Notes under the pieces: model-generated | What the model was told of the DNA's origin: nothing | The model's database searches: none | The model's input: the letters and a program-made list of their open reading frames with translations, nothing else | Source: Zoroaster sp. YZ-2022 | Taxonomy: Eukaryota > Echinodermata > Asteroidea > Forcipulatida > Zoroasteridae | DNA length: 64,000 bases | Direction of reading: 5' to 3' | NCBI GenBank assembly: GCA_029582265.1 | Contig: CM055823.1 | Coordinates: 19,395,827-19,459,826 of the forward strand | Translations under genes and position numbers: made by a program | Shown here: in pieces, positions 44,962 to 55,348 of the stretch | Layout of the letters: the number at the start of each line of letters is the position of its first letter | Numbering within the stretch: position 1 is the first letter of the stretch

Positions 44962-45112
44962 ACAGAAGCAATTATGGAGAGAAGCAATTATGGTTAAGTG
45001 TCTTGCTCAAGGACACAAGTGTCACGGCCGAGATTCGAATCCACATTCTGCTGCTAACACCAGAACTTGCGTCCGGTAAGCTAGACCGCTCGGCCACGAC
45101 ACTCCACATATA
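44962..45112 (-). mobile_element. SINE 5' half (tRNA head and core)
   Basis: Minus strand: 'gagtgtcgtggccgagcggt' (A box), 'tggattcgaatctcg' (B box) and the core 'cacttgtgtccttgagcaag'. Then 'ataattgcttctctccataa' shows a small local duplication ('ataattgcttct' twice) at the junction with the LINE. Same family as 1497-1650 and 57205-57585. The tRNA-like cloverleaf is not expected to be a working tRNA. Confidence 0.8.
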
Positions 45113-45569
45113 GTGGTTTGGACAAATGAACATGGAGATGTTTATAAAATTCGTCCGGTAAATGGTGGACAGAAGAAGACGGTAAATCGTAAATATCTAA
45201 TATTGGATCCTCTGGCCGAAACAGTTTTGAATAGTGGGGATGATTCAGAGGAAGATTCAGATGAAGATTTAGTGATCTTGCCTTACACCAAAGATTCCGG
45301 GGGTCAAGCTCCTTGATGAAACTGGAGTCTTTGGGAACTTGGCTCCGAGAAGATCAAATAGGAGCACCAGGAGAAAACATCGAAACCCGTATCATCTGCC
45401 CAAATCAGTTTTAAACTATTAGTATCATGTTGGTTGACAAACTGGACTGTTAAAGGTTAAAGCGTTTCCTTGGTGGTATCCAATTTTCACATGAGACATT
45501 TACTGGAGGGTATCATCTAACATAAAGGTGTCATTCTGACAACGGTATTGATTTTGTTGGTGTGTGTGT
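45105..45569 (+). pseudogene. pol: Integrase C-terminal tail and downstream leader of the gypsy element
   Basis: Frame 45113-45316 contains 'VYKIRPVNGGQKKTVNRK', the typical last beta-barrel-like block after a gypsy integrase, followed by an acidic tail and a stop at 45314-45316. It continues the integrase interrupted at 42518. The next 250 bp up to the hAT insertion at 45570 are non-coding. Confidence 0.75.
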
Positions 45570-45589
45570 TAGGCTTGGGCGATGACACG

Positions 45590-45760
45590 ATAATATCGAA
45601 TATCGCGATATTTGTTTACGCGATTATGATATCGATAACTTTTTAAATCATCGAGATATCGGCAGATTGCGATGAAAAAATATATCGCGATGAAAAAAAT
45701 ATATCTGATGAAAAAAAATTATCGTGAAGAAAAAATATATCGCGATTAAACAAAATCCTC
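45590..45760. repeat. Subterminal tatcgcgat repeats of the hAT element
   Basis: 'aatatcgcgatatt' and about four tandem units of 'atatatcgcgatgaaaaa' (roughly 22 bp). A matching cluster lies at the other end. Such clusters are transposase-binding sites in hAT elements; that role here is inference. Confidence 0.6.
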
Positions 45761-46359
45761 GATTGTTATTTGGGCCAGAAATTCCATGGGAAGAAAACTT
45801 AGGAAGTCTTTTCAGCTTTCGTGAAAAACAAAATCGAACTACTTCTGTAGTAAACCGACTGTCAGATCACAAAGGAGCCGCCTGACAGGGTGTTGTTTAA
45901 TAATCCAGCGCCACTCAAAGAAATCTATTCAGACTAATTTTTTTTTGGGGGGGGGGGGTTTTGGAAGTGAATATAACACTCCGGGGATAGGATAGCCACG
46001 CTATACCTTAGTGCGTGAGGGTACGACCCTCCCTACCCCACTAACTTAAAAAGTACACGTCAATAAACAAACACAGAGCTAAGCAGCATGGCCAGCAGTG
46101 TAGCACCCGCTACTTATACCTAGACATAAGGTGGGTACGACCCACCCTGCTCACTCAAGCTAAAAAGTTACCTAACAACAATGTTCGAAAAAAGAACATG
46201 CACAGCAAAGTGAGTATCTGAAAGAACAGATACTTGTTTGCAAATTTCATTCCTTAAAATACAGTAAAGTACTAGATCATCTAAAAATACACATCAAACT
46301 TGAACCCCGATTATAGAGCAAAACTGCCCTAAAGAATCGGTGCACCAAAAGAAAAATCT

Positions 46360-47527
46360 TTACACAAAGTTACAAATGCCGGAAAAAAGCCGGTCATTTT
46401 CTACGAAACACAGTACTCTGCGAACACACCCAAGTGTTGCAGAATTTATCCTATTTAATCTAGAAAAATCAGCCCTAATACGTTCCCTTAGGGCACCTTT
46501 AATCCGTAAAAGTAACTGGTCAGCGGTAGCGTGTGACTTGTCGAACAAGGCTTCACACCGTGAAGACCAAACAAGCCACCTGACCACGCTGACCAAATAC
46601 AAAATTAGCACGGAATCTGGACAAGTGTCCAGACCCGAACCATAAAGTACACAATTTTCTGTAAGGGAAAAAGGTTTTCCCTTGATTTTTCCCCCCACAT
46701 GCTCCATCCAAACCCAAAGTTGGGAAAGGAAGGAACAACCCCAGAAAACATGAAATGCACTCCCGATTGCCACTGGTGGCCCTCGGGCATTTCCCATTCC
46801 CAATACCCCATTTAAAAACCCGGTGCGCTGTTTTCACAGCACCCCAAACTATTCTCCAATTCAGATCCCGAAGTCGGTGATCTAAATTGGAGTTGTGAAT
46901 ATTTTTAAAAACCTCATTGAGGTTACAGACGAAAATGCCGGGAAGCTTGACTGCCCTCTGGTCGAGAAAGACATCATAAAGACGTTTTACTGTCACAGAA
47001 GACCAGTCAACATCCGGCATTAGATTAAAAACAAGCAGGACTAAGCTGCAAAAATACACATAAAAACAAACAGGCTCAAAGGAATGAGGCGTACAGTTAC
47101 TAAAGAAGCCAGCTGGGAAAACTCTGCGAAGCGATAACGCCGACCAGTAAAGGCCAAAAAACCTCCATGGCGGGCCATCATCATCCCACAGACACCTCAT
47201 TCCCTTGACAAAAAGAGCATCAGATTTTATCCGCAGATCAGTGAGACCAAGTCCACCTTTATCGAGTGGCTGGTACAAAACTGACCTGCTAACCAATTCG
47301 GTTTTACCCGACCAAACATAATTAAAAACTGCTCTGGTTATCACCTTCTCTACAGAAGCAGGAAGGGGATAAATAGGAGCTAAATAAAACAAAGGTGAAA
47401 GAACCAATGTATTTACGATTAAAACCTTCCCTAAGAGGGTTAATGTTCTATCTTTCCACATATTAATAGTAGAAATGACAGAAGAAACACGTTGATTCCA
47501 ATTGATCAGAGCCATGTCGCCTACCAA
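46360..47527 (-). pseudogene. Tx1-like ORF2, C-terminal region
   Basis: Frame 46553-47527 starts within ORF2 ('NMWKDRTLTLLGKVLIVNTL', 'LDKGGLGLTDLRIK', 'WRIVWGAVKTAHRVFKWG'), typical of the region after the RT in L1/Tx1 elements. A frameshift near 46750 moves the continuation to frame 46360-46803 ('VFWGCSFLSQLWVWME', 'VRWLVWSSRCEALF', 'RIKGALRERIRADF'). The function of this part is nucleic-acid binding in relatives. Confidence 0.8.
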
Positions 47528-47545
47528 CTAGAACACCGTTAATTT

Positions 47546-48232
47546 TTATAGGTTCTGCAGTCCATTTAATAGGAACCGCAGACAAAATTGACTCAGGCCA
47601 AGTCCTAAAACTAAGCCCTGAGACTTGTTCATATTGAGCCGAGACCCACTCGCTCGTTCGAACAAGCTAATTACTTCGAACAGTCGCACCAACGACCTAT
47701 GGTCCCTTACGATACAGGTGGTGTCGTCAGCGTACTGAACGACTTTGCATTGCAAACCACCCGATCCAGGGACAGTAAGGCCACTGATGCGACTGTCCTT
47801 CATGACAGAAACCACCAAAGGTTCTATAAATAAAACATAAAGGAGAGGAGAAAGGGGACAACCTTGTCTCACTCCTTTAGATAATAAAAAAGGGTCAGAC
47901 AAGTGACCATTAATCAAAACTTTACTGAAAATATCAGTGTATAAAATGTTTATCCAGTGGATAAACTTAGGGCCAAAGCCAAAACGCTCCAAGACCCTAA
48001 ATAAAAAAGACCAATTGACTCTGTCAAAGGCCTTGCTCTGGTCCAGAGAAATGACGAGGGAGTCAAGGTTCTTCTCATCCGCGAAAGCCACCGAGTCCCG
48101 AAGGAGCCTGATGTTATCATGGATGGATCTCCCCCTGACCCCACAAGTCTGAAAAGGACAAATTATATCTGGCAAAACTTTGCCGAGCCTAGTACACAAG
48201 ACCTTTGACAGAATTTTATAGTCCACATTCAA
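47546..48232 (-). pseudogene. Tx1-like ORF2, reverse transcriptase
   Basis: Frame of 228 codons with 'NVDYKILSKVL', 'GVRGRSIHDNIRLLRD', motif A 'VISLDQSKAFDRVNW', motif B 'KGVRQGCPLSPLLYVLF', motif C 'VVQYADDTTCIV' and 'LNMNKSQGLVLG'. The catalytic Asp residues are present. The frame is lost at both ends (47540 and 48235). Confidence 0.9.
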
Positions 48233-49111
48233 AAGAGAAATAGGACGTTTATTTTGGGGATCTAAATGATCCCCTTTTTTTTCTAAAGGGTAATAATACC
48301 CATTCGCTGGAAAATCCCAGCGAATTAACTAAAAGCACAATTAAAGACGTCGAGGAGGTCTGGCCCAATTAAATCCAAGAAACAGATGTAAAATTCCTTG
48401 GTTAGACCGTCCTCACCCGGCGTCTTACCGTTAACCATGCTGCGAACCGCCGCATCAATCTCCAGCTCAAGTGAGCTTTCGAGTTCAACTGGAGGTCCTC
48501 AGCTACACTCACATTGAGGTTATCTAGAAAAATGACTGTAGATCCCTTTCGGTAGGATCCTCACAGAAAAGGTCGAAATAAAGTTTCTATAAACATCGAT
48601 GATATCATCAGTGGTGTCATAGACGTTTCCGCTCAGGGGCACGCACTGATGAAATCAAACGAGTTTTAAAACGAGCTGTTTCGAGCCGGAAGAAGTGCTT
48701 GGACGGCTTCTCCCTTCCTCGAGTTCACGGGCTCGCGAACGAACCCGTGCACCCTCTTCAAAGCCATCCAACTTCTCCAACTCTTTCTTTAAAGACTCAT
48801 GCTGGAGCAACAGATCAAGATCTGTGATACCAGCGTTAAGTTTAGAAACAATAAAATTTAAGGACTTTTGAAGAGAACTTCTCTTCTGTCCCCGTTTTCT
48901 AGATAATAACCTCCGCGAGTGGCTAGAAATAAAGTTTTAATACGCTGCTTGACGTCCTCCCACCAGAGGAGTTCATTGTCAAACCCTCCTTGAGAGTCCG
49001 CCAACCAGCGTAAACTTTACGAAATTCCCGTTGAAAGTAGGTATCGGAAAGAGTGGAAACATTACATTCCAAAACCCTCACCATCACCCACAATCTCAGG
49101 GCAATTAAAAT
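48233..49111 (-). pseudogene. Tx1-like ORF2, linker (frame lost)
   Basis: Lies between the endonuclease and the RT and has no long frame, but short blocks in shifting frames fit the linker and the first RT segments. Stop codons and indels are frequent. Confidence 0.6.
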
Positions 49112-49795
49112 TTAAAATAACACCATCATGATTGTTAAATGGCATGGCGAATGCAGACAAGACACCACATCCAGAGAACTTGACACATAAAATCGGTCAA
49201 GTCTACTGGACACAGTGTTTGACGCATTACGCCACGTAAAAGAAATGCCAGACGGGTGTAAAAACCGCCAACAGTCAATTAAAGAAAAATCTGATATGAG
49301 TTGGAGTAACTCAGCGGCTCCAATATCACACAAGGTGGAAACAGAGCCACGTCTATCCAAATCAATATCAGTAACACAATTAAAATCCCCGGTTAAAATA
49401 ATGGGAATATTCCCCAAATGAAATGCTAAATTTAAAATGAAACGTTTACGGGACTTGGGGTCATTGGGAGCATAAGCCGTACACAACTTAATACTACCCA
49501 ATGGGCCTTCAAGAACACCGCTAATAATTCTCCCTTCGTTATCAAACGAAGGGTGAATAAAATCATAAGTACAACGTGGGGACAGAAGGATGATGGTACC
49601 ACAGGAAGAAGATGTGCCAAAGCTGGCAAACGTCTTACCCTTCCATTCTGCCCTCCACGAGGTTAAATCATTATTCGAATCAACATGACATTCCTGCAAG
49701 CAAGAAATGTCATATTGACGACAAAGTTCAAAAATGCGCGATCTCTTTACAGAGTCGCGCATCCCATTAACATTAAGTGTAAAAATAGCGACCAT
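49112..49795 (-). pseudogene. Tx1-like ORF2, APE-type endonuclease
   Basis: The start is chosen at the ATG of 'MVAIFTLNVNGMRD' (about 49795), 12 codons inside the open frame, because this is the usual first strand of the fold. The catalytic blocks 'LNVNG', 'SCLQECHV' (Glu), 'CTAYAPND' (Tyr), 'LTGDFNCV' (Asp/Asn) and 'SRLDRFYVS' (Asp) are present. The final SDH-like block is not seen; the frame ends at 'PCHLTIMMVLF'. The enzyme nicks target DNA to prime reverse transcription. Confidence 0.85.
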
Positions 49796-49931
49796 AAAAT
49801 ATTGGTGTTTAAAAACAAAACAAAAACACATTACATGGGGGCACTCTCCGGAGACTCCGGGGGTGGCCCCTAGGTTTCTGGAGCAGGAGTTGGTTTAGGA
49901 CAAGTGTCGCTTAACCTCCTCCTGCTCCATT

Positions 49932-51582
49932 TCAGCTCGAAGAAGAGTCGGATAAATTCTTCCCTTTACAGGGTGGCCCGTTTCGCTGGGATTCTAGGCC
50001 CGGTGGAAGAGTCCGAATCCGAGAGGAACGATTCCTCTTCTTCTTCTTTCCCTTTCCACCCGCGACCTTAAACGGGCGAACCCTGTCGAATGCTGCTGCG
50101 TGGCAATCTGGCTTGTCGCAGCCCAAGGTTGGGCGAGCGTTCACGCCAGTGCAGCCTGCGCATCCGACAAGGCTATAACAGGATTTTAAATCTAAGGTAC
50201 ACTCGCAGTGGAAACATTTCCACGGCGAGTCACCTTTAAAAGGACCTGCCACCTTCTTGCATCCCAAGCAGGATGCAGGTGGCAGGCTATAACAAAAAGT
50301 AATGGGGGTTTCAGCCCCAGAAACTGTGTCTGAGTCCGAAGACCCAGACAACAAAGAAGAAGAACTCCCCGTTCCGCTCGTGTCCGAAGATTCGGACTGA
50401 GAGGAGGGAGAGTTTCCTACTACCACTGGGGCCGAAACCCCAGACTGCATAGGAGAAGACTCCTCTTCAACCGAAACCGGCTGAGGAAGAGGCTTCCCCT
50501 TCTTAGAAGAAATAGACTGCGAAGGGGGAACATCCCCCCTCACAGCCTCTACAGGAGCCGAAGCTCCAGACGGAGAAGGAGAGGAGTCCCTCCACCGAAA
50601 CCGGTGAGGGGAGACCCTCCTTCTCAGAAGAAACAGAACTGCGAAGGGGACATCCCCTTCACAGCCTCTACTGGGGCCGAAACCCCAGACTGTATAGGAA
50701 GACTCCTCTTCAACCCGAAACCGGCTGGGAAGAGGCTCCTTCTTAGAAGAAATAGACTGCGAAGAGACATCCCCTCACAGCCTCTACTGGGCCGAGCTCC
50801 AGACGGAGAAGGAGGGAGTCCCCACCACCAAAACCGGTGAGGGGAGACTCCTCCTTCTTATTAACAGGTTGCGAAGAAGGATTAACCTTCTCCGCGACCG
50901 CCACGTTTATCCACCTCTTGGATGGGTTTGCACGATTTGCAAAGGAATTGGGCACGCTTTAAAGCTATGCCCCTCCTCCTCACAAATCGTGCAAACTACT
51001 CAGTTGGGACACTTGGCAGCCGCGTGCCCCAAACCTAAACATTTGTAACATTTCATAATGTTACATTCCGCAACCACATGACCGGGTGCTCCGCATTGGG
51101 TGCAAGTCCTGGTCTGTCCAGTATAGGACACCCAGGAATTTTCGCCCCCAAAACGGAACACCGAGGGGATGTTCTTCTTCACCCTCATCTTATACTGGCG
51201 AGTGCCATTGAATAGGGAGGGTCTCTCGGCGAAGGTACATTCCCTCGCCGACAGAACCTCCCCATACTTCGCAAGTCTGGACCTGATGATGTTATCGTCA
51301 GTTCCATGCGTATAGAAAATATGGTGACTATTTTATAGCCACCATATGTAAAAATCTACTACCGGGGATGTCCTCCAACCCCGGCAGAAAACGATCTCTA
51401 ATGGAGGGCGATTTGAAAGTCAAATCAAATCGCCCTCCCGAAAGTTGAGCAGCGACCATGTGGTCGCTGATCTCAATTCCAATTTTCTCAAGCTCTATAA
51501 AGAGCTGACTTGGCGTGACTTTGCTGTCGAACTTAAGTTCGGCAGCACAGTCACGCCGAAGGCCTTCCCATCTTGGAGGCAT
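49932..51582 (-). pseudogene. Tx1-like ORF1 (RNA-binding protein with zinc knuckles)
   Basis: It starts at 51582 with MPPRWEGLRRD and a domain resembling the N-terminal fold of Tx1 ORF1 ('RDCAAELKFDSKV', 'FDLTFKSPSIRDRFL'), then loses frame near 51325. Frame 51000-51188 has 'NSWVSYTGQTRTC' and two CCHC knuckles (CTQCGAPGHVVAEC and CYKCLGLGHAAAKC). A third knuckle, CTICEEEGHSFKAC, follows in the same frame right after a TGA at 51000-51002. Next comes a Ser/Glu/Pro-rich tract built from a ~120-bp tandem repeat (50430-50880), then frame 49932-50543 with a Cys-rich domain ('CLGCKKV', 'CFHCECTLD', 'CAGCTGVN', 'CDKPDC') and a basic stretch 'GKGKKKKRNR'. ORF1p binds the element RNA. Confidence 0.8.
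50430..50880. repeat. ~120-bp tandem repeat inside Tx1 ORF1
   Basis: 'gccgaaaccccagactg' or 'gccgaagctccagacgg' occurs at about 50430, 50558, 50676 and 50792, each followed by 'ctcttcaaccgaaaccgg' or similar and 'ttagaagaaatagactgcga'. Spacing of about 128, 118 and 116 bp means the repeat also shifts frame. Confidence 0.75.
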
Positions 51583-51589
51583 AATTATA

Positions 51590-51935
51590 ATAAATAACTC
51601 TTCTATATGAAGGGTTAAAGAACAAAATAGGAAAAATTACCCTTCTCGGATAATTTTATTTATGAAACAAGAAAGATTCACACCACTACAACCTGTAGTA
51701 GTGTTAAAAAGGAAAGGAAAAGAGATTACAGTTAAGATAACTTAAGTGTTATCTTCACCACTACAACTTGTAGTGGTGTTAAGAAAAGAGAAAGTGCCCA
51801 ACTCGGGCAAATAGCTAATATATAAATATATTTACACACACACACCACTACGACTTGTAGTGGTGCTATACAAATACCCTACTCGGGTAAATTACATACA
51901 AATACACTACCACGACTTGTAGTAGTGTTATACAA
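51590..51935 (-). promoter_or_regulatory. Palindromic iterons in the Tx1 5' UTR
   Basis: The near-palindrome 'caccactacaacttgtagtg' plus gtg recurs at about 51682, 51758, 51843 and 51905, about 60-85 bp apart, with small changes (acct, actt, gact at the centre). Repeated binding-site-like units just before ORF1 are where Tx1/L1 internal promoters lie; the promoter role is inference. Confidence 0.6.
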
Positions 51936-52004
51936 GAAATGCACAATTCCAGGCCGTTACTTGCCGGTCTGGTATTGTGTACAATAGATAATAGAACCCC
52001 AAGG

Positions 52005-52236
52005 AAACAAAACCAAATCTTTGCGTTTTGTTTCCCAAGGCAAATAACAATGTGGTACCTGTGCAACCACCGACCTTTCGGCTGTGGTCACACAAGGAAC
52101 ACACAAAGAAAAAAGGGCTAGCTCAGCCCGTACAAAAACCCCAAGGGAACAAAGCTAATCTTTGTGCTCTGTTTCCCGGGGCGACGAGTATTGTACCCTG
52201 TGCAACCACCAACCCTTCGGCCGCGGTCGCACAGGG

Positions 52237-52269
<33 letters not shown>

Positions 52270-52300
52270 GGGCTAGTTTCGCCCTTATGTAAATATTCAG
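52005..52300 (-). repeat. Tx1 5' UTR tandem repeat and AC microsatellite
   Basis: Two units of about 130 bp sharing 'caaatctttgcgttttgttt / taatctttgtgctctgtttc', 'tgtgcaaccacc', 'ccttcgg' and 'gggctag'. The second contains about 14 AC dinucleotides (52239-52267). Confidence 0.75.
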
Positions 52301-52540
52301 AAAAGAACAAAGAAGAAAAACAGGAGGTCAACGGCTCACTGAACTCAACGGAACAGTAAGCCGCGACGAAATATATACGAAAAAAGAGACACTTAAAGGA
52401 GTGCTCCAAGAAGCAATAGAAGCTTGTAACAAAGCTTAAAGGCGTAAAAATATTACTAATAAGCTAGTAACCGGCTTTTTGACAGCAATACTGATCGTTG
52501 GGCGGTTATCGCTGTATCGGCGCCCTCCATCCAATCCAAA

Positions 52541-54042
52541 CAGACTGATTTAAGTGTTGGGATTGAATAGGGTATTTGATCCAACAATGTGTAGACAAAG
52601 TTTACGTCTCACTGTCTATCCATGGTGGTCTGTGACTCTGGCTGGCGTACCACAGGCGAGTATATTATATCATACATATTTATATTAAAAATTGTTCTCT
52701 GCATTCCCCATTGACTTTTTACATCCAAATGACTTCCACACATGCCCTGCTATTGTCTAGTATTTTTTTCAACCCCAGATGACACACAACGGCTGTGTAG
52801 TGTATCTCTCTCCTGTATGACCTTGCAAACAGTAAACAGCCGTACAGTTTATCTCTCCAGCATGTAACAGAACCCAGACACTCTGTCTGGGGGGGGGGGG
52901 ATTATGCCTGGCACTGGCTGTCGCAAGACATCAAACAACACAGCTTGACGCTCAACAGATGGTTCCACTTATCAGAGGGTTAGATCTGGGTAGGTCTTTA
53001 TGTGTACACAATGAATGGTTGATTTTGTGCACAGATTTGGCAGCAATTACTTTTCCAGCCCAGCAAAACAAAGCTACACAGCTCTGGGAACTGACACCCC
53101 TTCTAAGATATGTGGAATGGTCCACTTTAGGATATCAAAGACTCCCAGGCATCTGTGGCTTTTTTTCTGGGAAAAACAATGAAATAAATAACTTCTGCCA
53201 GTAGTGAGTGGAGGGCTACCTCGTCGGAGGCCTTAAAACACATAGTCGTGAATTAAATCAAAGCACGGATCGGCAGCGGCTCGTTCAAAGTTGAGGGATT
53301 AGGACACTATTCTGTTGTACCATACTGGGACTCTTGTCTCGTGTGACAAAACACATACACGTACTCTTGATAAACCATGTGACATTTTCTGAATCACATG
53401 GTTTTATTCTCCACGGTACTATATGCAGGAATAAACCTAGTCACGTGGAACACGTGAATCACATGAACTCGGGCTTATGATTTGATTGGGACGCACGACT
53501 CAGTAACCGTCCCACATAATTATTATGCAAACGATTTGCCAATGGCGATGGGTGCGTTTTTGCAACCGTAACCAGAAACATGTTTGGGCTTTGGTCATTG
53601 GTTAAGCGTTTTCGCAAGTTCGGTTGTGCTGCGATGACATCATGGTTCTGACCGAACATAAACCGAACTTTGTGTGATCGGTTGCGCTTAGTTTCTAGAT
53701 GGCGGATTGTAAAAAGTGTTAAAACATGATTAAGTGATTGTTGGTACACCAGTATATCTTTCAAGTTACTAGCACTCACGAGTAAGTTCTATTTTGAGAA
53801 ACGTTGATGACTGAACATGTCACAAACTGAAAACAATTGTCTGGTTACGTTCGCATTTTCGCATAGCTGTGCCGTTTTGTTTCTATTTAGGGTAGCGAAA
53901 ACCCGCCCCATATGTTGCACTCGTGAACGGCGCAATTGCACGTGTCTCTCAGGTAAGCACTGGCAAATTATTGTGACACTTGTAGACGGGTACATCCCTG
54001 TCATTACCGGCTTTAAAGCACTCATGCGTGAAAAACAAAAAT
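52541..54042. other. Right part of the hAT-like element, non-coding
   Basis: No transposase motif (no BED finger, no hAT dimerisation block) in any frame; the frames at 52959 (plus), 53459 (minus) and 53817 (plus) are under 110 codons and unrecognised. A run of ten G lies at 52891-52900. Confidence 0.45.
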
Positions 54043-54129
54043 AATCGCGATATTATCTAATATCGCGATTTATGTTTGACGATATATCGTGGATTAAAAA
54101 AATCGATATCGCCCAAGCCTAGTGTGTGT

Positions 54130-54300
54130 CTGGTTTCAAATTGTGCATTTTCGGAGAAGATTGCTTAATTAAATACATGCTCTTTTGGAAAACCTTGGGT
54201 ATCCAGTTCTCAAAGGAGCAAACCTGTTTTACGCCACCTTTTGTTATAGTTTATTTCATAAAGTAGGAATCCAGGACCATTCCTTTTTCTGTATATTGAT
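54130..54300 (+). other. Gypsy sequence between the hAT insertion and the SGNH frame
   Basis: Resumes the gypsy element after the second target duplication. Non-coding; the first ATG pair of the SGNH frame is at 54301. Confidence 0.5.
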
Positions 54301-54873
54301 ATGATGACAGTTGTATTGTTTGGTCATAGTTTTGTAAGACGTTTAAAGAACAAGCGTCAGTGTATTATACTAATAGAGTTGGAGCGCGGGCTACGGTTTT
54401 AATAAGACGCATTGGAGAAGGTGGTCTCACTCTTCCTCCATGGTAGGATACAGTCCAATCCGGGCTATTATTTAAGGCAAATAGACAGAGCCAAGCCTTC
54501 CATTTTGATTTTTGATCTTGGAATGAATGACCTTTGTTCAAGAGATATGGATCCCTTGAAATTGTATGCTGAGCTAAGGTTATTTGTAAATGCTTTTCCT
54601 AGTTGGAATATACATCCAGATGTGTTTATTTTCCTGCCAGTGTTGCCTAGGACAGGAAGCATGCGGAGTAATCAAGTTAGCGTGGACGAGTTTAATCAAA
54701 AGGCAGAAGTGTTTAACACGCTGCTTGAGGATATTACCTTCTTGGAAGATCGGTGGTTTGTGTGGAGACACAGGGGTCTGAAGCACTTCACGCATAATGC
54801 CGATGGTGTGCATCTAACCCAACTTGGGATGCACCAATACGAAAGGACTGTCAAGCAGCTTGTTAAGTTTTGA
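54301..54873 (+). pseudogene. SGNH/GDSL hydrolase-like frame in the 3' part of the gypsy element
   Basis: It starts at ATG ATG (54301) with 'VVLFGHSFVRRL', block I with the would-be nucleophile Ser in G-H-S. The frame stops near 54400, but a neighbouring frame carries 'RRIGEGGLTL' (block II Gly). Frame 54412-54873 continues with 'ILIFDLGMNDLC' (block III, G-x-N-D), a middle part with 'FIFLPVLPRTGS', 'FNQKAEVFNTLL' and 'HRGLKHF', and 'NADGVHLTQLG' (block V, D-x-x-H), ending at a TGA before the 3' LTR. All four SGNH signature positions can be located, split over at least two frames. Such folds are esterases or acetylhydrolases; in a retroelement the role is unknown. It sits where some gypsy relatives encode env, but nothing in it resembles an envelope protein (no signal peptide or membrane segment). 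Confidence 0.7.
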
Positions 54874-55348
54874 ATCCCGTTGATGGTTGTCTTAATTGTT
54901 CATGTTATAACATTTTAGACATTTTGCTATTAAGTAGTTTTCATATGATCTCCAGGAGAAGATAATTCAAGTAGAGAAGATTTGTGGTGATTGGTAAAAC
55001 TGAATTCAAGTTGACCTTTGAGGGCGCAGTTTATTGTTTAAATTTTGACATGAATATACTATCACGTACATGTATGACCGCGGAGGAACACAGTCAACTG
55101 GTGTGATTAATTTTTTTTAAATAGTGCTCTATTGAGTGTCAAATCAATAATTGGTGGTATAATTAGTGTTTCAGAATGACAGTTGTCATTGGTAAGTGTT
55201 ATTTTACTTTGTATTTATTTCTGTGACGTAGGATGACACAATCAAGGTTTATTTAACGTCTAAGTCTGAGTTTTTACGCTCTGTAATATTAGAGTGATGC
55301 GCCCTGCTGAGAGAAAGTGTGGGAAAACGGTCTTTTGACGTCCTAGCC
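54874..55348 (+). other. Gypsy 3' untranslated region
   Basis: Non-coding. A purine-rich tract 'gagagaaagtgtgggaaaac' at about 55309-55328 lies just before the 3' LTR and could be the polypurine tract that primes plus-strand synthesis. Confidence 0.5.

Larger units (their letters stand above)
45941..52540 (-). mobile_element. Essentially full-length Tx1-like LINE
   Basis: Two-ORF non-LTR retrotransposon on the minus strand, 6.6 kb, with 5' UTR (51590-52540), ORF1 (49932-51582), ORF2 (about 46360-49795) and 3' UTR (45941-46359). The flanking 11-mers 'cagactaattt' (45930-45940) and 'cagactgattt' (52541-52551) differ at one place and look like a target-site duplication. The 3' end on the minus strand runs into C and A runs. 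ORF2 has the order endonuclease, RT, long C-terminal region of the L1/Tx1 group. Both ORFs carry frameshifts or stops. Confidence 0.8.
45570..54121. mobile_element. hAT-like non-autonomous DNA transposon carrying a nested LINE
   Basis: The terminal inverted repeats are TAGGCTTGGGCGAT (45570-45583) and its complement ending at 54121. The 8 bp on each side are identical, gtgtgtgt at 45562-45569 and at 54122-54129, as expected for the hAT superfamily. Inside both ends are clusters of 'atatcgcgat' words (45596-45760 and 54043-54112). Without the nested LINE (45941-52540) it is only about 1.95 kb and shows no transposase domain. Confidence 0.8.

Noticed and set aside
52541..54042. hAT transposase
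   Set aside because: No frame over 110 codons and no hAT motif on either strand.
54301..54873. Envelope gene of the gypsy element
   Set aside because: No signal peptide, membrane segment or furin-like site; SGNH blocks are visible instead.
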